Of a DNA stretch of 38,144 nt, positions 26,701 through 33,700 are shown piece after piece. The stretch's first letter is position 1. Every line of letters begins with the position of its first letter. This stretch comes from Spirochaetota bacterium. GTDB taxonomy: Bacteria; Spirochaetota; Spirochaetia; Treponematales; Treponemataceae. Under the pieces are notes generated by a model, which saw nothing but the letters and a program-made list of their open reading frames with translations, made no database searches and was not told where the DNA came from. The DNA is taken from the NCBI GenBank assembly GCA_023398165.1, contig JAEWSQ010000010.1:1-38144 (forward strand). Reading direction: 5' to 3'. The translations under genes and the position numbers were made by a program.

Positions 26701-26724
26701 AGATATAATGAAAATTTATGAGAG

Positions 26725-26988
26725 TTACTTTCTCCGCATGCGGTACAACTTGTTTTCCTCATAAAAGGAATCTCTCAATTCCCTTTCGCTATAGTACCGA
26801 AAATTATAATCGCGAAAGTCGTAGACATTAATAAATTTCCGGTACTTATTCCCGTTGGGAATCCAGCTATCCTCTTGTGAAACATCAAGACGCCTTATTC
26901 TCCGGTTCATAATCCTCAGATAGTAAGCCTTGATTTTTTTTCCTTCCGAATCACTATAACCCGGAAATCTTTTTCGTGAACGTGCCAT
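26725..26988 (-). CDS. Small basic hypothetical protein
   Basis: 87 residues, very rich in Arg and Lys (MARSRKRFPGYSDSEGKKIK) with many aromatic residues (YDFRDYNFRYYSERELRDSF). No signal peptide and no family I recognise; the charge suggests nucleic-acid binding or an anti-toxin-like role. GGAGG precedes the ATG by about 7 bp. It lies 71 bp downstream of a BrnTA operon on the same strand, and its transcript ends at the R1 terminator, so it may be a third gene of that cassette. Confidence 0.6.
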   Translation of the reverse strand: MARSRKRFPGYSDSEGKKIKAYYLRIMNRRIRRLDVSQEDSWIPNGNKYRKFINVYDFRDYNFRYYSERELRDSFYEENKLYRMRRK

Positions 26989-27059
26989 TTTCCAGCCTCC
27001 TAAAGAAACTAGAAAACAGCCCCCCTGCAGCTCATTTTCATATACTCATCCTTTTCAAT

Positions 27060-27293
27060 CTAATTCACATGTTGTTTTATGGCTTCCCGCAAAGCACTAT
27101 TTATTAATGTCTGATACCCTATTTTCTGTTCACCTGCTTTCTTTTTAAAATACAATACAATATCATTATCCAATCGAATTGACGTAGACACTTTCTGAGG
27201 TGTATAAAATCGACCTCTTACTCCTTGCGAGAAATCATATTCCGATCTCATTTCATCGTTGTCTTCAAAGTTCTTCATATTGTTTTCTTTCAT
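27060..27293 (-). CDS. brnA: BrnA-like antitoxin
   Basis: 77 residues. The C-terminal part (VSTSIRLDNDIVLYFKKKAG, then GYQTLINSALREAIKQ) is the ribbon-helix-helix of BrnA antitoxins; the N-terminal acidic segment should contact the toxin. It overlaps the 3' end of the toxin gene by 29 bp, toxin first, which is the usual BrnTA order. GGGAGG lies 9 bp before the ATG, in contrast to the toxin gene, which has almost no leader. Confidence 0.82.
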   Translation of the reverse strand: MKENNMKNFEDNDEMRSEYDFSQGVRGRFYTPQKVSTSIRLDNDIVLYFKKKAGEQKIGYQTLINSALREAIKQHVN

Positions 27294-27549
27294 GGACTGT
27301 TGCCTCCCTTGCAGAAACTATCCGTATTACTTCCTCTCCGTGCTCAGAGAAATAAAGATTTGCAACAACAATGATCCTGCAATCTTTTACTTGTCCAATG
27401 GTAATCCACCTTTCTTCAAAGTATGTATATCTCTTATCTAATATTGATAGATGTAAAGGATCAAAAAATACTTCCATGGCTTCAGAAAAAGATATTCCAT
27501 GCTTTTCCTGATTTTGATTGTCCTTTACAGTATCCCATTCAAACTTCAT
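27265..27549 (-). CDS. brnT: BrnT-like ribonuclease toxin
   Basis: 94 residues, full length and intact. Family signatures: MKFEWDTVKDNQNQEKHGISF, then DPLHLSILDKRYTYFEERWITIGQ and the final VIRIVSAREATVHERKQYE. BrnT is a RelE-fold RNase that halts translation and is neutralised by BrnA. The Trp in ERWITIGQ is the position that is mutated to a stop in the second BrnT at 27864. The start codon is 6 bp after a consensus -10 box. Confidence 0.87.
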   Translation of the reverse strand: MKFEWDTVKDNQNQEKHGISFSEAMEVFFDPLHLSILDKRYTYFEERWITIGQVKDCRIIVVANLYFSEHGEEVIRIVSAREATVHERKQYEEL

Positions 27550-27555
27550 GATTAA

Positions 27556-27584
27556 ACTATATCTCCACGTATATGCATTGTCAA
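27556..27584 (-). promoter_or_regulatory. Promoter of brnTA (leaderless type)
   Basis: TTGACA (27579-27584), exactly 17 bp, TATAGT (27556-27561), then 6 bp to the ATG of brnT. Transcription would begin at or within a base or two of the start codon, so the toxin would be translated from a leaderless mRNA. The higB promoter at 34290 has identical spacing. Confidence 0.7.
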
Positions 27585-27629
27585 TACAGATATGTATGAT
27601 TCAATCTCACAAAAAGGCTGAACAAATAT

Positions 27630-27798
27630 AACTTTTTCCCCGCCTTTATCCCGCCGGAAGTATGCCCAGTTTTAGCTATTTCTTTATGTATAAGGATTTA
27701 TATGCTCCAAACTGGGCATTACCCAGTTATATCCAGTTTCACTGGATTACCAGTTAACCCAGTTTTGGAATATTTTTGCTTTTTCGTGATTGGCTGTA
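27630..27798. repeat. Direct repeat R3, copy a
   Basis: About 165 bp, repeated at 28443-28594; the two copies flank the second BrnTA module. Shared parts: CTTTTTCCCCGCCTTTATC at the start, an AACTGGGCATTACCCAGTT hairpin, several further CCAGTT copies, and CTTTTTCGTGATTG at the end. This copy runs into the plus-strand brnTA promoter. The CCAGTT iterations could be protein-binding sites. Confidence 0.75.
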
Positions 27799-27805
27799 TT
27801 TCTGA

Positions 27806-27856
27806 TTGACATCCTACATATAACGATGTACATTATTATATGTACATCGTTATATG
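27806..27856 (+). promoter_or_regulatory. Promoter with 17-bp perfect palindromic operator (brnTA, plus strand)
   Basis: -35 TTGACA (27806-27811), 17 bp, -10 TACATT (27829-27834). A perfect inverted repeat of 17 bp per arm (27817-27833 and 27840-27856, 6-bp spacer) covers the -10 and the transcription start, and GAGG lies before the toxin ATG. This is a strong candidate for the BrnA binding site. Confidence 0.8.
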
Positions 27857-27863
27857 AGGTTTT

Positions 27864-28151
27864 ATGCAGTTCGAATGGGATGAAGAAAAAAACATTAGTA
27901 ACAGAAATAAGCATGGTGTTGATTTTCAAACTGCTGCTCATATTTTTGCTGATCCTTATTTAATTGAACGTTTTGATGGTAAGCATAGCGACTATCAGGA
28001 CAGATAGCAAGTTATTGGTTCGGTATTGGATACGGTTCTTTTCGTTGTTGAAACAGAACTCTCTGAGAATACCATTAGAATAATTTCAGCACGTAAAGCG
28101 GCTGCATCTGAAAAGGAGGAATATTATGCCAAACGTAACTTATTCTCTTGA
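27864..28151 (+). pseudogene. brnT: BrnT-like toxin with in-frame amber stop
   Basis: Reads MQFEWDEEKNISNRNKHGVD... to DYQDR, then TAG at 28005-28007, then QVIGSVLDTVLFVV... to the normal C-terminus, giving 95 codons in total, the usual BrnT length. The interrupted position corresponds to Trp (TGG) in the intact paralogue at 27265, so a single G to A change explains it. The N-terminal 47 residues lack half the fold, so toxicity is presumably lost while the antitoxin downstream is intact. Overlaps the antitoxin start by 26 bp. Confidence 0.85.
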
Positions 28152-28440
28152 TACCCTTCCACCTGTGGACACAGATTCCCTTGAAAAACTGTCCTTACTC
28201 AATGATGAAGACATAGACTTTTCTGATATCCCTCTTTTGAGTTCTGATAAACTTCAGGAATTCGCCCCTGCTCACTATTCAAACAAGGACATGTATAAGC
28301 CTATTAAAGTGGATATACATGCAAAAGTCGATGCTGATATTCTGCTTTGGCTTAAAAGTTTTGGAAAAGGTTATCAAACAAGAATGAATGCTATTCTTAG
28401 AATAGCTATGAGGCAATCTCATAAAAAGACTGGACATTAA
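28126..28440 (+). CDS. brnA: BrnA antitoxin
   Basis: 104 residues. N-terminal acidic region (LNDEDIDFSDIP), then VDIHAKVDADILLWLKSFG and KGYQTRMNAILRIAMRQS, the BrnA ribbon-helix-helix. It is intact although its partner toxin carries a stop, so it may persist as an autoregulated anti-toxin that could cross-neutralise the paralogue at 27265. AAGGAGG lies 7 bp before the ATG. The whole module is on the opposite strand to its neighbours and is framed by R3 repeats. Confidence 0.85.
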   Translation: MPNVTYSLDTLPPVDTDSLEKLSLLNDEDIDFSDIPLLSSDKLQEFAPAHYSNKDMYKPIKVDIHAKVDADILLWLKSFGKGYQTRMNAILRIAMRQSHKKTGH

Positions 28441-28442
28441 AA

Positions 28443-28594
28443 ACTTTTTCCCCGCCTTTATCCCGCTGTGAAATAAACCAGTTTTACTATTTCTTATATG
28501 TATAATGATTTAGGTACTCTAAACTGGGCATTACCCAGTTTTGCCCAGTTAACCCAGTTTTATGAAATATTTTTACTTTTTCGTGATTGACTGT
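28443..28594. repeat. Direct repeat R3, copy b
   Basis: Second copy of the repeat at 27630-27798, starting 3 bp after the brnA stop. It carries the same AACTGGG hairpin and CCAGTT series. Beyond it, at about 28601-28634, a minus-strand TTGACA and TATACA pair (16 bp apart) remains without a gene behind it, perhaps the promoter of a lost operon. Together with R1b and site B2 this accounts for the gene-free stretch 28441-28899. Confidence 0.7.
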
Positions 28595-28658
28595 GTACGG
28601 ATTGTATACCGTTCTTAACGATTCTGTCAATTTTATTTTTATACGCAATAAAAAAATT

Positions 28659-28828
28659 GCTTCAACCGGACAAGCTGACGAGCTCCTCTGCGTTCGCTTC
28701 CCGGTTAAGCCGAACTTTTATTGACTTTAGAAAGCCGACGAGATTTATCTCAAGGCCGCCTTACCGGGCAAGCCCGGTTAGCAGGGACTGAGTCCAATAA
28801 TGAAAAACGGAAGCCATGCGACTTCCGC
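28659..28828. repeat. Composite repeat R1, copy b, with inverted attC-like site B1
   Basis: Minus-strand terminator CTTCCG/CGGAAG (28822-28827 with 28808-28813, then T-run) for the immunity-like gene at 28900, the CCGGGC/GCCCGG hairpin, a GAGA-TTTA-TCTC stem, and a palindrome at 28659-28710. In this copy the palindrome points the other way: on the plus strand GCTTCAAC, CGG, unpaired A, AAGC/GCTT, CCG, GTTAAGC, with a 20-nt loop. The GAGA/TCTC stem keeps pairing where copy c has GGGA/TCCC. Confidence 0.7.
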
Positions 28829-28846
28829 TTATAAGCCTAATACCCC

Positions 28847-28885
28847 GGCTTAACTTGCACCGGTAAACCGGTGTCAAGTTGAAGC
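28847..28885 (-). other. attC-like palindrome, site B2
   Basis: Minus strand: GCTTCAAC, TTG, unpaired A, CACCGG, 4-nt loop, CCGGTG, CAA, GTTAAGCC. An outer CCTAATA/TATTAGG pair (28836-28842, 28890-28896) extends it. It begins 14 bp after the stop of the secreted gene at 28900, the position of attC in a gene cassette. Confidence 0.6.
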
Positions 28886-28899
28886 GATTTATTAGGGTT

Positions 28900-29685
28900 T
28901 TACTTAGAATCAATAATGTCATAAAATATTGAATTTATACATGTATCCTCATATTTTGTTCCTTGATAAACCTCAAGTATCTTTATTACTAAATTATCTT
29001 CCCTTGCTAACCGCTGAGGTAGATCAATTGTCTGATAGTTAGGAGTATCCTCAAGTTCAACTTCAAACCGGAATTTATCTTTTACTGATATTTCAAGCTT
29101 CTTTGGTCTAGAATTCTGTTCATATAAATAAGGCCTCTGGTATGAAACATAACCGATAGATATATATAATCTTTTAATATCTTCTAACTTTATAGTTAAT
29201 GTTTCATTTATTCCGTTACCTGGTACCCCTTCCGCCCAAGGAATTCCTAACTTGAATTTCAAATTTAAATTATCGGGTTTATATTCTAAATTTCCTTCCT
29301 TAAGATATGATGAAGCTAATATTTCATCTGCACTTATTAAGAGCCCTTCGCTTCGTCTACTTGACCCAGACATTCCATATGAAATATTAAAACCATTTTC
29401 TTTATAGACATAACAAAGTAAATTGTTTTTTAAAATTAAATATTTATGTTTTTCTCTGTCTTCAGATGTAAAAATAATAAATGGAACTTTATTTTCTTCC
29501 CTGATTTCATATACTCCTTTAAATGAAGTAATAATATTTGTACGCATATTCTCTTGTCCAATTTCTACATCATTGCCATCAAAAGCAATATAACTATCAA
29601 AACTACGATATACGATAGAATTACTCTGTGAGGTAAGCAAAGCCATACTATATATTACAACTAAAAAGCAAAATATTTTTTTCAT
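28900..29685 (-). CDS. Secreted protein with NADase-type glycan-binding (discoidin-like) domain; candidate immunity protein
   Basis: 261 residues. Signal peptide MKKIFCFLVVIYSMALLTS. The C-terminal half (about 148-258) has the pattern WAEGVPGNGINETLTIK, then RLYISIGY, NSRPKKLEISV and VYQGTKYEDTCINSIFY, which matches the discoidin-like glycan-binding domain seen in spirochaete secreted proteins. It overlaps the upstream RHS tip by 4 bp (ATGA), the classical place of an immunity gene. A periplasmic, sugar-binding immunity protein would suit a toxin that acts on the cell wall. Family is fairly clear; immunity is inferred. Confidence 0.7.
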   Translation of the reverse strand: MKKIFCFLVVIYSMALLTSQSNSIVYRSFDSYIAFDGNDVEIGQENMRTNIITSFKGVYEIREENKVPFIIFTSEDREKHKYLILKNNLLCYVYKENGFNISYGMSGSSRRSEGLLISADEILASSYLKEGNLEYKPDNLNLKFKLGIPWAEGVPGNGINETLTIKLEDIKRLYISIGYVSYQRPYLYEQNSRPKKLEISVKDKFRFEVELEDTPNYQTIDLPQRLAREDNLVIKILEVYQGTKYEDTCINSIFYDIIDSK

Positions 29686-30413
29686 CGAAGTCTTATCTCC
29701 TTTGGGGGTTTATAAGGATCTCTTATTTCAACACTTATTGTATCATTTGTTTTAAATCCAAACGTGTGAAGGATATTAATCATACTATTAAAAGCAGGAG
29801 TTTCCATTATTTGACATCCTTTACTACCAGTAGGATTAAAGGGTCCCATATAATCATTAGTAGTTTTATCATCTTCCAAACGTGTTTTAATCATATCTGG
29901 ATTCGTTATTGTGTCTGGATGAATAAAAAAATCATTCGAAAAGATTAATATAGGATTTATATAGGACCCTGATTTGTTTTTAAATATTCCTTCATATATT
30001 CCAGCTGGTAATGTATAATCTCCCTTTCCCAAATTATTGCTGTCAGCAGTTGACTGTACTGGGGCAGAGAAAACCGTTCTATCACCGTACATTACTGCTA
30101 TTGTTGATTGAAGAATTTTTCCTCTTGGACCATTATCTAAAGGAGATCGTGTTATTACAATCCGAATGTTTTCCCTCTTTTTTGAGAGATCGCTTAAATC
30201 AGACATAATATTCCCTATTAATCCACTATTCCAAAAGAATGCCCCCCATGGCCGCTTAGGCAGAGGTACGTCAGGAGTTGTTGGGTCACCCGATTCTTCC
30301 TCTTTCTTCGGTTCATATGAAGTTTTCCACTCAGGCTTATAATTAGCCCTTTCTTCATCGGTGTTATACGGTCCGTTTTTATCATAAGCAGTTAACCCCG
30401 TTGGATCTGTGAA
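29682..30413 (-). CDS. Displaced RHS C-terminal tip with YkuD-like (L,D-transpeptidase-like) toxin domain
   Basis: The frame opens right after a TGA with FTDPTGL, the end of an RHS core, and runs 244 codons; the whole RHS barrel is missing. Residues 8-35 (AYDKNGPYNTDEERANY) match the linker of the RHS tip at 32471. The C-terminal domain has TLPAGIYEG, IHPDTITNP and GSKGCQI (Cys131 and His96, counted from the ATG at 30206), the layout of a YkuD/L,D-transpeptidase active site. The only usable ATG, at 30206, has a weak AGGG. It is thus an orphan effector module kept with its neighbour gene at 28900. Confidence 0.7.
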   Translation of the reverse strand, partial: FTDPTGLTAYDKNGPYNTDEERANYKPEWKTSYEPKKEEESGDPTTPDVPLPKRPWGAFFWNSGLIGNIMSDLSDLSKKRENIRIVITRSPLDNGPRGKILQSTIAVMYGDRTVFSAPVQSTADSNNLGKGDYTLPAGIYEGIFKNKSGSYINPILIFSNDFFIHPDTITNPDMIKTRLEDDKTTNDYMGPFNPTGSKGCQIMETPAFNSMINILHTFGFKTNDTISVEIRDPYKPPKEIRLR

Positions 30414-30650
30414 TCATATCGACCCTTCAAAAATTTCGAGTGTGTCCCTCCAAAATCCTCTTTCCCTGTTAAGCTGTAATCGAGCAAAGCGAGATTATCA
30501 GCTTGAACACCACGCCGAAAGGGCACCAGCTCCTTTCGCGCGCTGATATGCGGCAATTCTTCGGATTGTCCGTATAATCAGTTTATCGACCTCAAAAATT
30601 TCAAAGACCCCTTCCCAAAGGGCTATCTCCTCCAAATTCATTGTCTTAGT
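30414..30650. repeat. Promoter-like repeat, copies 3 (partial) and 2, with stem-loops between
   Basis: 30414-30437 is the segment that replaces the RHS core upstream of DPTGL; it is nearly identical to 36917-36940. 30583-30650 is a full copy in the same register as 25850-25910, with AGTATACCA at 30638-30646. Between them are an attC-like but core-swapped palindrome (30467-30509; TAATC/GATTA with an unpaired T and CTTAA-type outer arms), a CGAAAGG/CCTTTCG hairpin (30516-30538) and an imperfect one at about 30542-30581. No gene is seen from 30414 to 30702. Confidence 0.55.
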
Positions 30651-30702
30651 ATACCACAGTTTAGCAGTTTTTGCACGTCAAACATTCAGCAGAATAGTTC
30701 GG

Positions 30703-31080
30703 CTAAAATTCTTCCCTGCCTGATGCCGAAAGTCTGACTTTTGTGTATCCATCTTTTTTATCCTCAGGATGAGGCTCAAGTCCGATTATTGTTATTTCGT
30801 TTTTTTCAGGGCCATATATCCAGTAAATTCTGCCGGCTCCGCTTGTTTTGTTTTCAAGGTATGACTGCCAGACCCGCATTCCATACCTTCTGCTCAATGA
30901 CTCAATTTCGTGACTGTGCAGCCCTGGGTGCTTTGTATCGCTGGATAAAAGAGCCATAGCTTTTCCCATTTTCTTGTAGATTTTTTCATCGTCTTTAGAG
31001 AGCGTATCATGTTGTGCTCTATCGCAAAGATCATTCCACAAGTCTTCCATTTCAGGAACACCAAGTTTTATAGAAAACAT
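30703..31080 (-). CDS. Putative type II toxin (RelE/ParE-superfamily-like)
   Basis: 125 residues, cytoplasmic. The core RRYGMRVWQSYLENKTSGAG, then RIYWIYGPEKNEITIIGLEPHPED, and a basic C-terminus (YTKVRLSASGREEF) fit a RelE-like fold more than any other; the length is at the upper end. It follows a small gene on the same strand by 11 bp, the usual antitoxin-toxin arrangement. The fold is inferred from pattern and context; I do not recognise a named family. Confidence 0.6.
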   Translation of the reverse strand: MFSIKLGVPEMEDLWNDLCDRAQHDTLSKDDEKIYKKMGKAMALLSSDTKHPGLHSHEIESLSRRYGMRVWQSYLENKTSGAGRIYWIYGPEKNEITIIGLEPHPEDKKDGYTKVRLSASGREEF

Positions 31081-31091
31081 GAATACCTTAC

Positions 31092-31343
31092 CTATTTTTC
31101 TGTAAAAGCTGAAAGGTCAACAGGTCTTGATACCTTCCCTTTATGAATATTATGTACTGTAGAATCCATCATCGAAAGAGTATTTTTTGAAATTTCAAAG
31201 GGAGCAACAAGTTCCCGAGGCTCAAGCATAATACTTCCGTCTGAATACTCTTGAACATGGTAATTTCTGAATTTGGCACCACGTAAGGTTACCCGTTTTT
31301 TTACGTCCATTCTAGCATCATATTCCTTCACTGCAGCCGGCAT
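31092..31343 (-). CDS. Putative antitoxin
   Basis: 83 residues from the ATG at 31343, which has GGAGG 7 bp upstream (the frame extends to 31382 through the promoter region, so the longer start is unlikely). MPAAVKEYDARMDVKKRVTL, then FRNYHVQEYSDGSIMLEPRELV, is a small beta-rich DNA-binding-like start (AbrB/Phd style), and the C-terminal helical tail would hold the toxin. Toxin partner directly downstream. Operator candidate in its leader. Confidence 0.65.
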   Translation of the reverse strand: MPAAVKEYDARMDVKKRVTLRGAKFRNYHVQEYSDGSIMLEPRELVAPFEISKNTLSMMDSTVHNIHKGKVSRPVDLSAFTEK

Positions 31344-31356
31344 ACGCGACCTCCCT

Positions 31357-31410
31357 AGGTGGGATAGCCCACCTATTAACAATATAACATTAGATACAGA
31401 GAATTGTCAA
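31357..31410 (-). promoter_or_regulatory. Promoter and leader palindrome of the TA pair at 30703-31343
   Basis: TTGACA (31405-31410), 17 bp, TTATAT (31382-31387). A 7-bp inverted repeat AGGTGGG/CCCACCT (31357-31363, 31368-31374) follows in the leader and is a likely operator. Confidence 0.7.
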
Positions 31411-31445
31411 TGAAGTTTTCGGGAAGTATTACTAAAGCCCCAAAT

Positions 31446-31586
31446 GCTTAACTTGTAATCCGGAACGGATTATCAAGTTAAGCCTCACCTTTTATTGTCT
31501 TTTAAAGCCGATGGGATTTATCCCAAGGCCGCTCCCGGCAGGGACTGAGCCCAATAATGAAAAACGGAAGCCATGCGACTTCCGTA
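31446..31586 (-). repeat. Composite repeat R1, copy c, with attC-like site C
   Basis: Terminator ACGGAAG/CTTCCGT (31564-31570, 31579-31585) with T-run on the minus strand, a shortened middle with GGGA-TTTA-TCCC, and the palindrome 31446-31483: GCTTAAC, TTG, unpaired base, TAATCCG/CGGATTA with 3-nt loop, CAA, GTTAAGC. Both core boxes here fit RYYYAAC and GTTRRRY. It stands immediately before the promoter of the next TA pair. Confidence 0.75.
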
Positions 31587-31602
31587 GATTAGTTTCTAGA
31601 TA

Positions 31603-31780
31603 AGTCCGCAAGTTTTGCTTGCAAAACTTGTTAAGCAAACCTTTGGTTTGCGGCGTGAACCAGAACATCCGTTATTGTATGAAAGCTGTAAGCTGGAATG
31701 AATTGTCGGCAAGGATGCCGACTGACAATAACGTATGTTCTGTTTAGCACCGATGCCATGATGGCAACGGTGCGTGCCTG
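31603..31780. repeat. Structured repeat R2, copy a
   Basis: 178 bp, second copy at 34911-35086. Contains AAGTTTTGC/GCAAAACTT, GCAAACC/GGTTTGC and a large palindrome whose arms begin CAGAACAT (31661) and end ATGTTCTG (31742), with an inner GTCGGCA/TGCCGAC hairpin. In copy b the inner stem reads GTTGG/CCAAC: a paired C-G to T-A change that keeps the pairing. Together with R1c and site E it fills the gene-free stretch 31344-31875. Confidence 0.75.
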
Positions 31781-31803
31781 TTGGAAAAAAAAGACTTTTT
31801 GTA

Positions 31804-31866
31804 AGCCTAATTATTGGGATAACCTGTAACGCATTAGCGTTATCAGGTTGATCCTCCTATTAGGCT
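31804..31866 (-). other. attC-like palindrome, site E
   Basis: Minus strand: GGATCAAC, CTG, unpaired A, TAACGC, 4-nt loop, GCGTTA, CAG, GTTATCC, enclosed by AGCCTAAT/ATTAGGCT (31804-31811, 31859-31866). Same outer pair and same position as site B2: directly 3' of a secreted, immunity-like gene (stop at 31876). The right core GTTATCC departs from GTTRRRY by one base. Confidence 0.6.
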
Positions 31867-31875
31867 AAATTATCC

Positions 31876-32457
31876 CTAATATTCCCACATGCTATTAAGA
31901 TCACCAGCAATTATTCCTGTTATTCCTAATTTCTTCTCATAATACTCTTTGATAGATTTAGAATTTCCAAACAAATAATCTGGTACAGTACCGAAAACAG
32001 TTATGCAACCCATTGCAAAACGTATAGTTCCATCAATTACTTTATTTTCTTCTACATATTCCTCAATTTTTTCTTCATATATCAAGCAATACTTATTTTT
32101 GTCCTCTATGGTTAATAAATTAACGTCATCCAGATCATTTAATATATATGCAATCAATCCAAGAATTCTGTCATATGGTTTCCTATAAACAAAATTTAAG
32201 TTACTAGATTCAAGATCTTTTTCAATAAATGGTAAAATATCTCTTCCATTTTGTTCTACCAACAATCTAGCCCAAGGAACAGGTCGATATCTTGGATCCT
32301 TAACATGTCGAAATGTTTCGATATAACTTGTATACTGATCTTCCAAGGATAAGTTTTTAAATACATCAAAAGCATCAAAGTCATCTGTATACAAATCCAT
32401 CGCTTGAATTAACGCACATCCAATTACAAGTATAACTAGTAAAATTATTTTTTTCAT
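31876..32457 (-). CDS. Secreted protein, candidate immunity partner of the HExxH RHS tip
   Basis: 193 residues. Signal peptide MKKIILLVILVIGCALIQA; the mature part is helical and acidic with no motif I recognise. It follows the RHS tip gene by 13 bp on the same strand, where immunity genes are placed, and it is followed by attC-like site E. A periplasmic location suggests that the toxin is met outside the cytoplasm. GATG near the start has no strong ribosome site except AAGGGGTCTAAG. Function inferred from position only. Confidence 0.6.
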   Translation of the reverse strand: MKKIILLVILVIGCALIQAMDLYTDDFDAFDVFKNLSLEDQYTSYIETFRHVKDPRYRPVPWARLLVEQNGRDILPFIEKDLESSNLNFVYRKPYDRILGLIAYILNDLDDVNLLTIEDKNKYCLIYEEKIEEYVEENKVIDGTIRFAMGCITVFGTVPDYLFGNSKSIKEYYEKKLGITGIIAGDLNSMWEY

Positions 32458-32470
32458 CTTAGACCCCTTA

Positions 32471-33700
32471 CTATTTCCACCATTCTAGACAATCCAATGG
32501 ATTTGAAAGGTTTGTGGTTGCATCTTGATTCACTGGTCCCCATGAATACGCAGCTCTTTCAAATCTATTTAAATAATAGGCTTTGTCTACATCAATATTT
32601 CTACTACCATGTTGTATTACATTTATATTATCTACAGGATTACGAGTTGTTCCATGTACAATAGCTTCATGATTATATTTCTCCAAAAATTGTACCGGAC
32701 CACCTGCCGCTATCGATTGTAATCCATGTATAGCTTCATGGCCAAGTAGATCATCTGAATCCTGTGTAGTACCAAGCACAAATATATACCCTCCAACACT
32801 GAATGCACCACTACCAGACATATCAGTTAGCACCATTCCCATATCTTTTGCAGCATTTTCTGCCACTGTACGACTAACACCAGTTACAACTGTTTGATTT
32901 CCCAACATACTCATTACAGCTTGTTTTCTGTATTGCTCGGGTATTGTGCGTAGATAGTCTGCTGTTTTTGAATCCAAATATCCCAAATTACTAATTATAG
33001 ATGTGGCAAGTTTATCAAGATTAAAATTTGCATTTGTATTCAATTTGTATTGCACTCCAGTAGCACTACTTGAAACAAGTTTCTGCAGCCATTCTTCAAT
33101 TTTCTTTAGCTTTTCCAATGTAGGATCGATTGGGGTTGGAGTTTCCGTTGGTGTATATGAAGTATTCCAATCAGGATCATAATTCGCTATTTCTTCTTCG
33201 GTGTTAACTGGTCCGTTTGGTCCATAAGTTACCAACCCTGTGGGATCTAGGGAGTTTATCGGGTTATTGCCGCAGTATCCATACCAGTTTAATCCGTCAC
33301 GTGCAGGGTCTTCAGAGATGAATGCTGAGCCGTCTTCACTCCTCCATCTGTTCCAATGATAAGTCAATCCTGTTTCACTGTCAATATCTTTACCGGTATA
33401 CATGCCGTCATAGAGTACATCACCGCTTCCATAGGCTACGTTGCCGAATGCGGTATAGTCTCCGCTCCATAGAACTTTTCCGCTCTCATCGGTTACTGCC
33501 GTTACACTTCCCAGGAGGTCTGTTACGGCATAGCGCTTCGAGACAGCTCCGGATGCGTCTTTTTCAGTCCAGCCGATTATCTGGTTATTGAGGTATGCAT
33601 ATTCGCGGGTTACGCCTGTGGTAAGGTTCTTTTCATAGGTTAACGCGCCGTTTCTGCCGTAGGCGTAACGGGTGGTGCCGGATTTATGCTGTATGAACAT
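32471..33700 (-). CDS. 5'-truncated RHS protein with HExxH metallopeptidase-like tip
   Basis: 409 residues. Residues 5-156 are the end of an RHS core (RYAYGRNGALTYEKN, LLGSVTAVTDESGKVLWSG, YTGKDIDSETGL, ending DPTGL at 152-156); the long upstream YD-repeat body is absent and a stop lies just 5' of the ATG. Residues 157-200 are a Pro-rich linker and the rest is the variable tip, with HEAIHGLQ at 321-328, a zinc-peptidase motif like that of DUF4157/eCIS-core domains, and FERAAYSWG near the end. The first codons overlap higA, at a rearrangement joint. The most complete of the four tips; translation start without a good ribosome site. Confidence 0.72.
   Translation of the reverse strand: MFIQHKSGTTRYAYGRNGALTYEKNLTTGVTREYAYLNNQIIGWTEKDASGAVSKRYAVTDLLGSVTAVTDESGKVLWSGDYTAFGNVAYGSGDVLYDGMYTGKDIDSETGLTYHWNRWRSEDGSAFISEDPARDGLNWYGYCGNNPINSLDPTGLVTYGPNGPVNTEEEIANYDPDWNTSYTPTETPTPIDPTLEKLKKIEEWLQKLVSSSATGVQYKLNTNANFNLDKLATSIISNLGYLDSKTADYLRTIPEQYRKQAVMSMLGNQTVVTGVSRTVAENAAKDMGMVLTDMSGSGAFSVGGYIFVLGTTQDSDDLLGHEAIHGLQSIAAGGPVQFLEKYNHEAIVHGTTRNPVDNINVIQHGSRNIDVDKAYYLNRFERAAYSWGPVNQDATTNLSNPLDCLEWWK

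Noticed and set aside
28601..28634. Active minus-strand promoter (TTGACA, 16 bp, TATACA)
   Set aside because: No gene follows on that strand, only repeat R3b and the 3' end of the opposite brnA; noted as a possible relic.
31661..31742. R2 large palindrome as a canonical attC site
   Set aside because: Arms CAGAAC/GTTCTG do not fit RYYYAAC/GTTRRRY and its loop is far longer than in the other sites; kept as a separate structured repeat.
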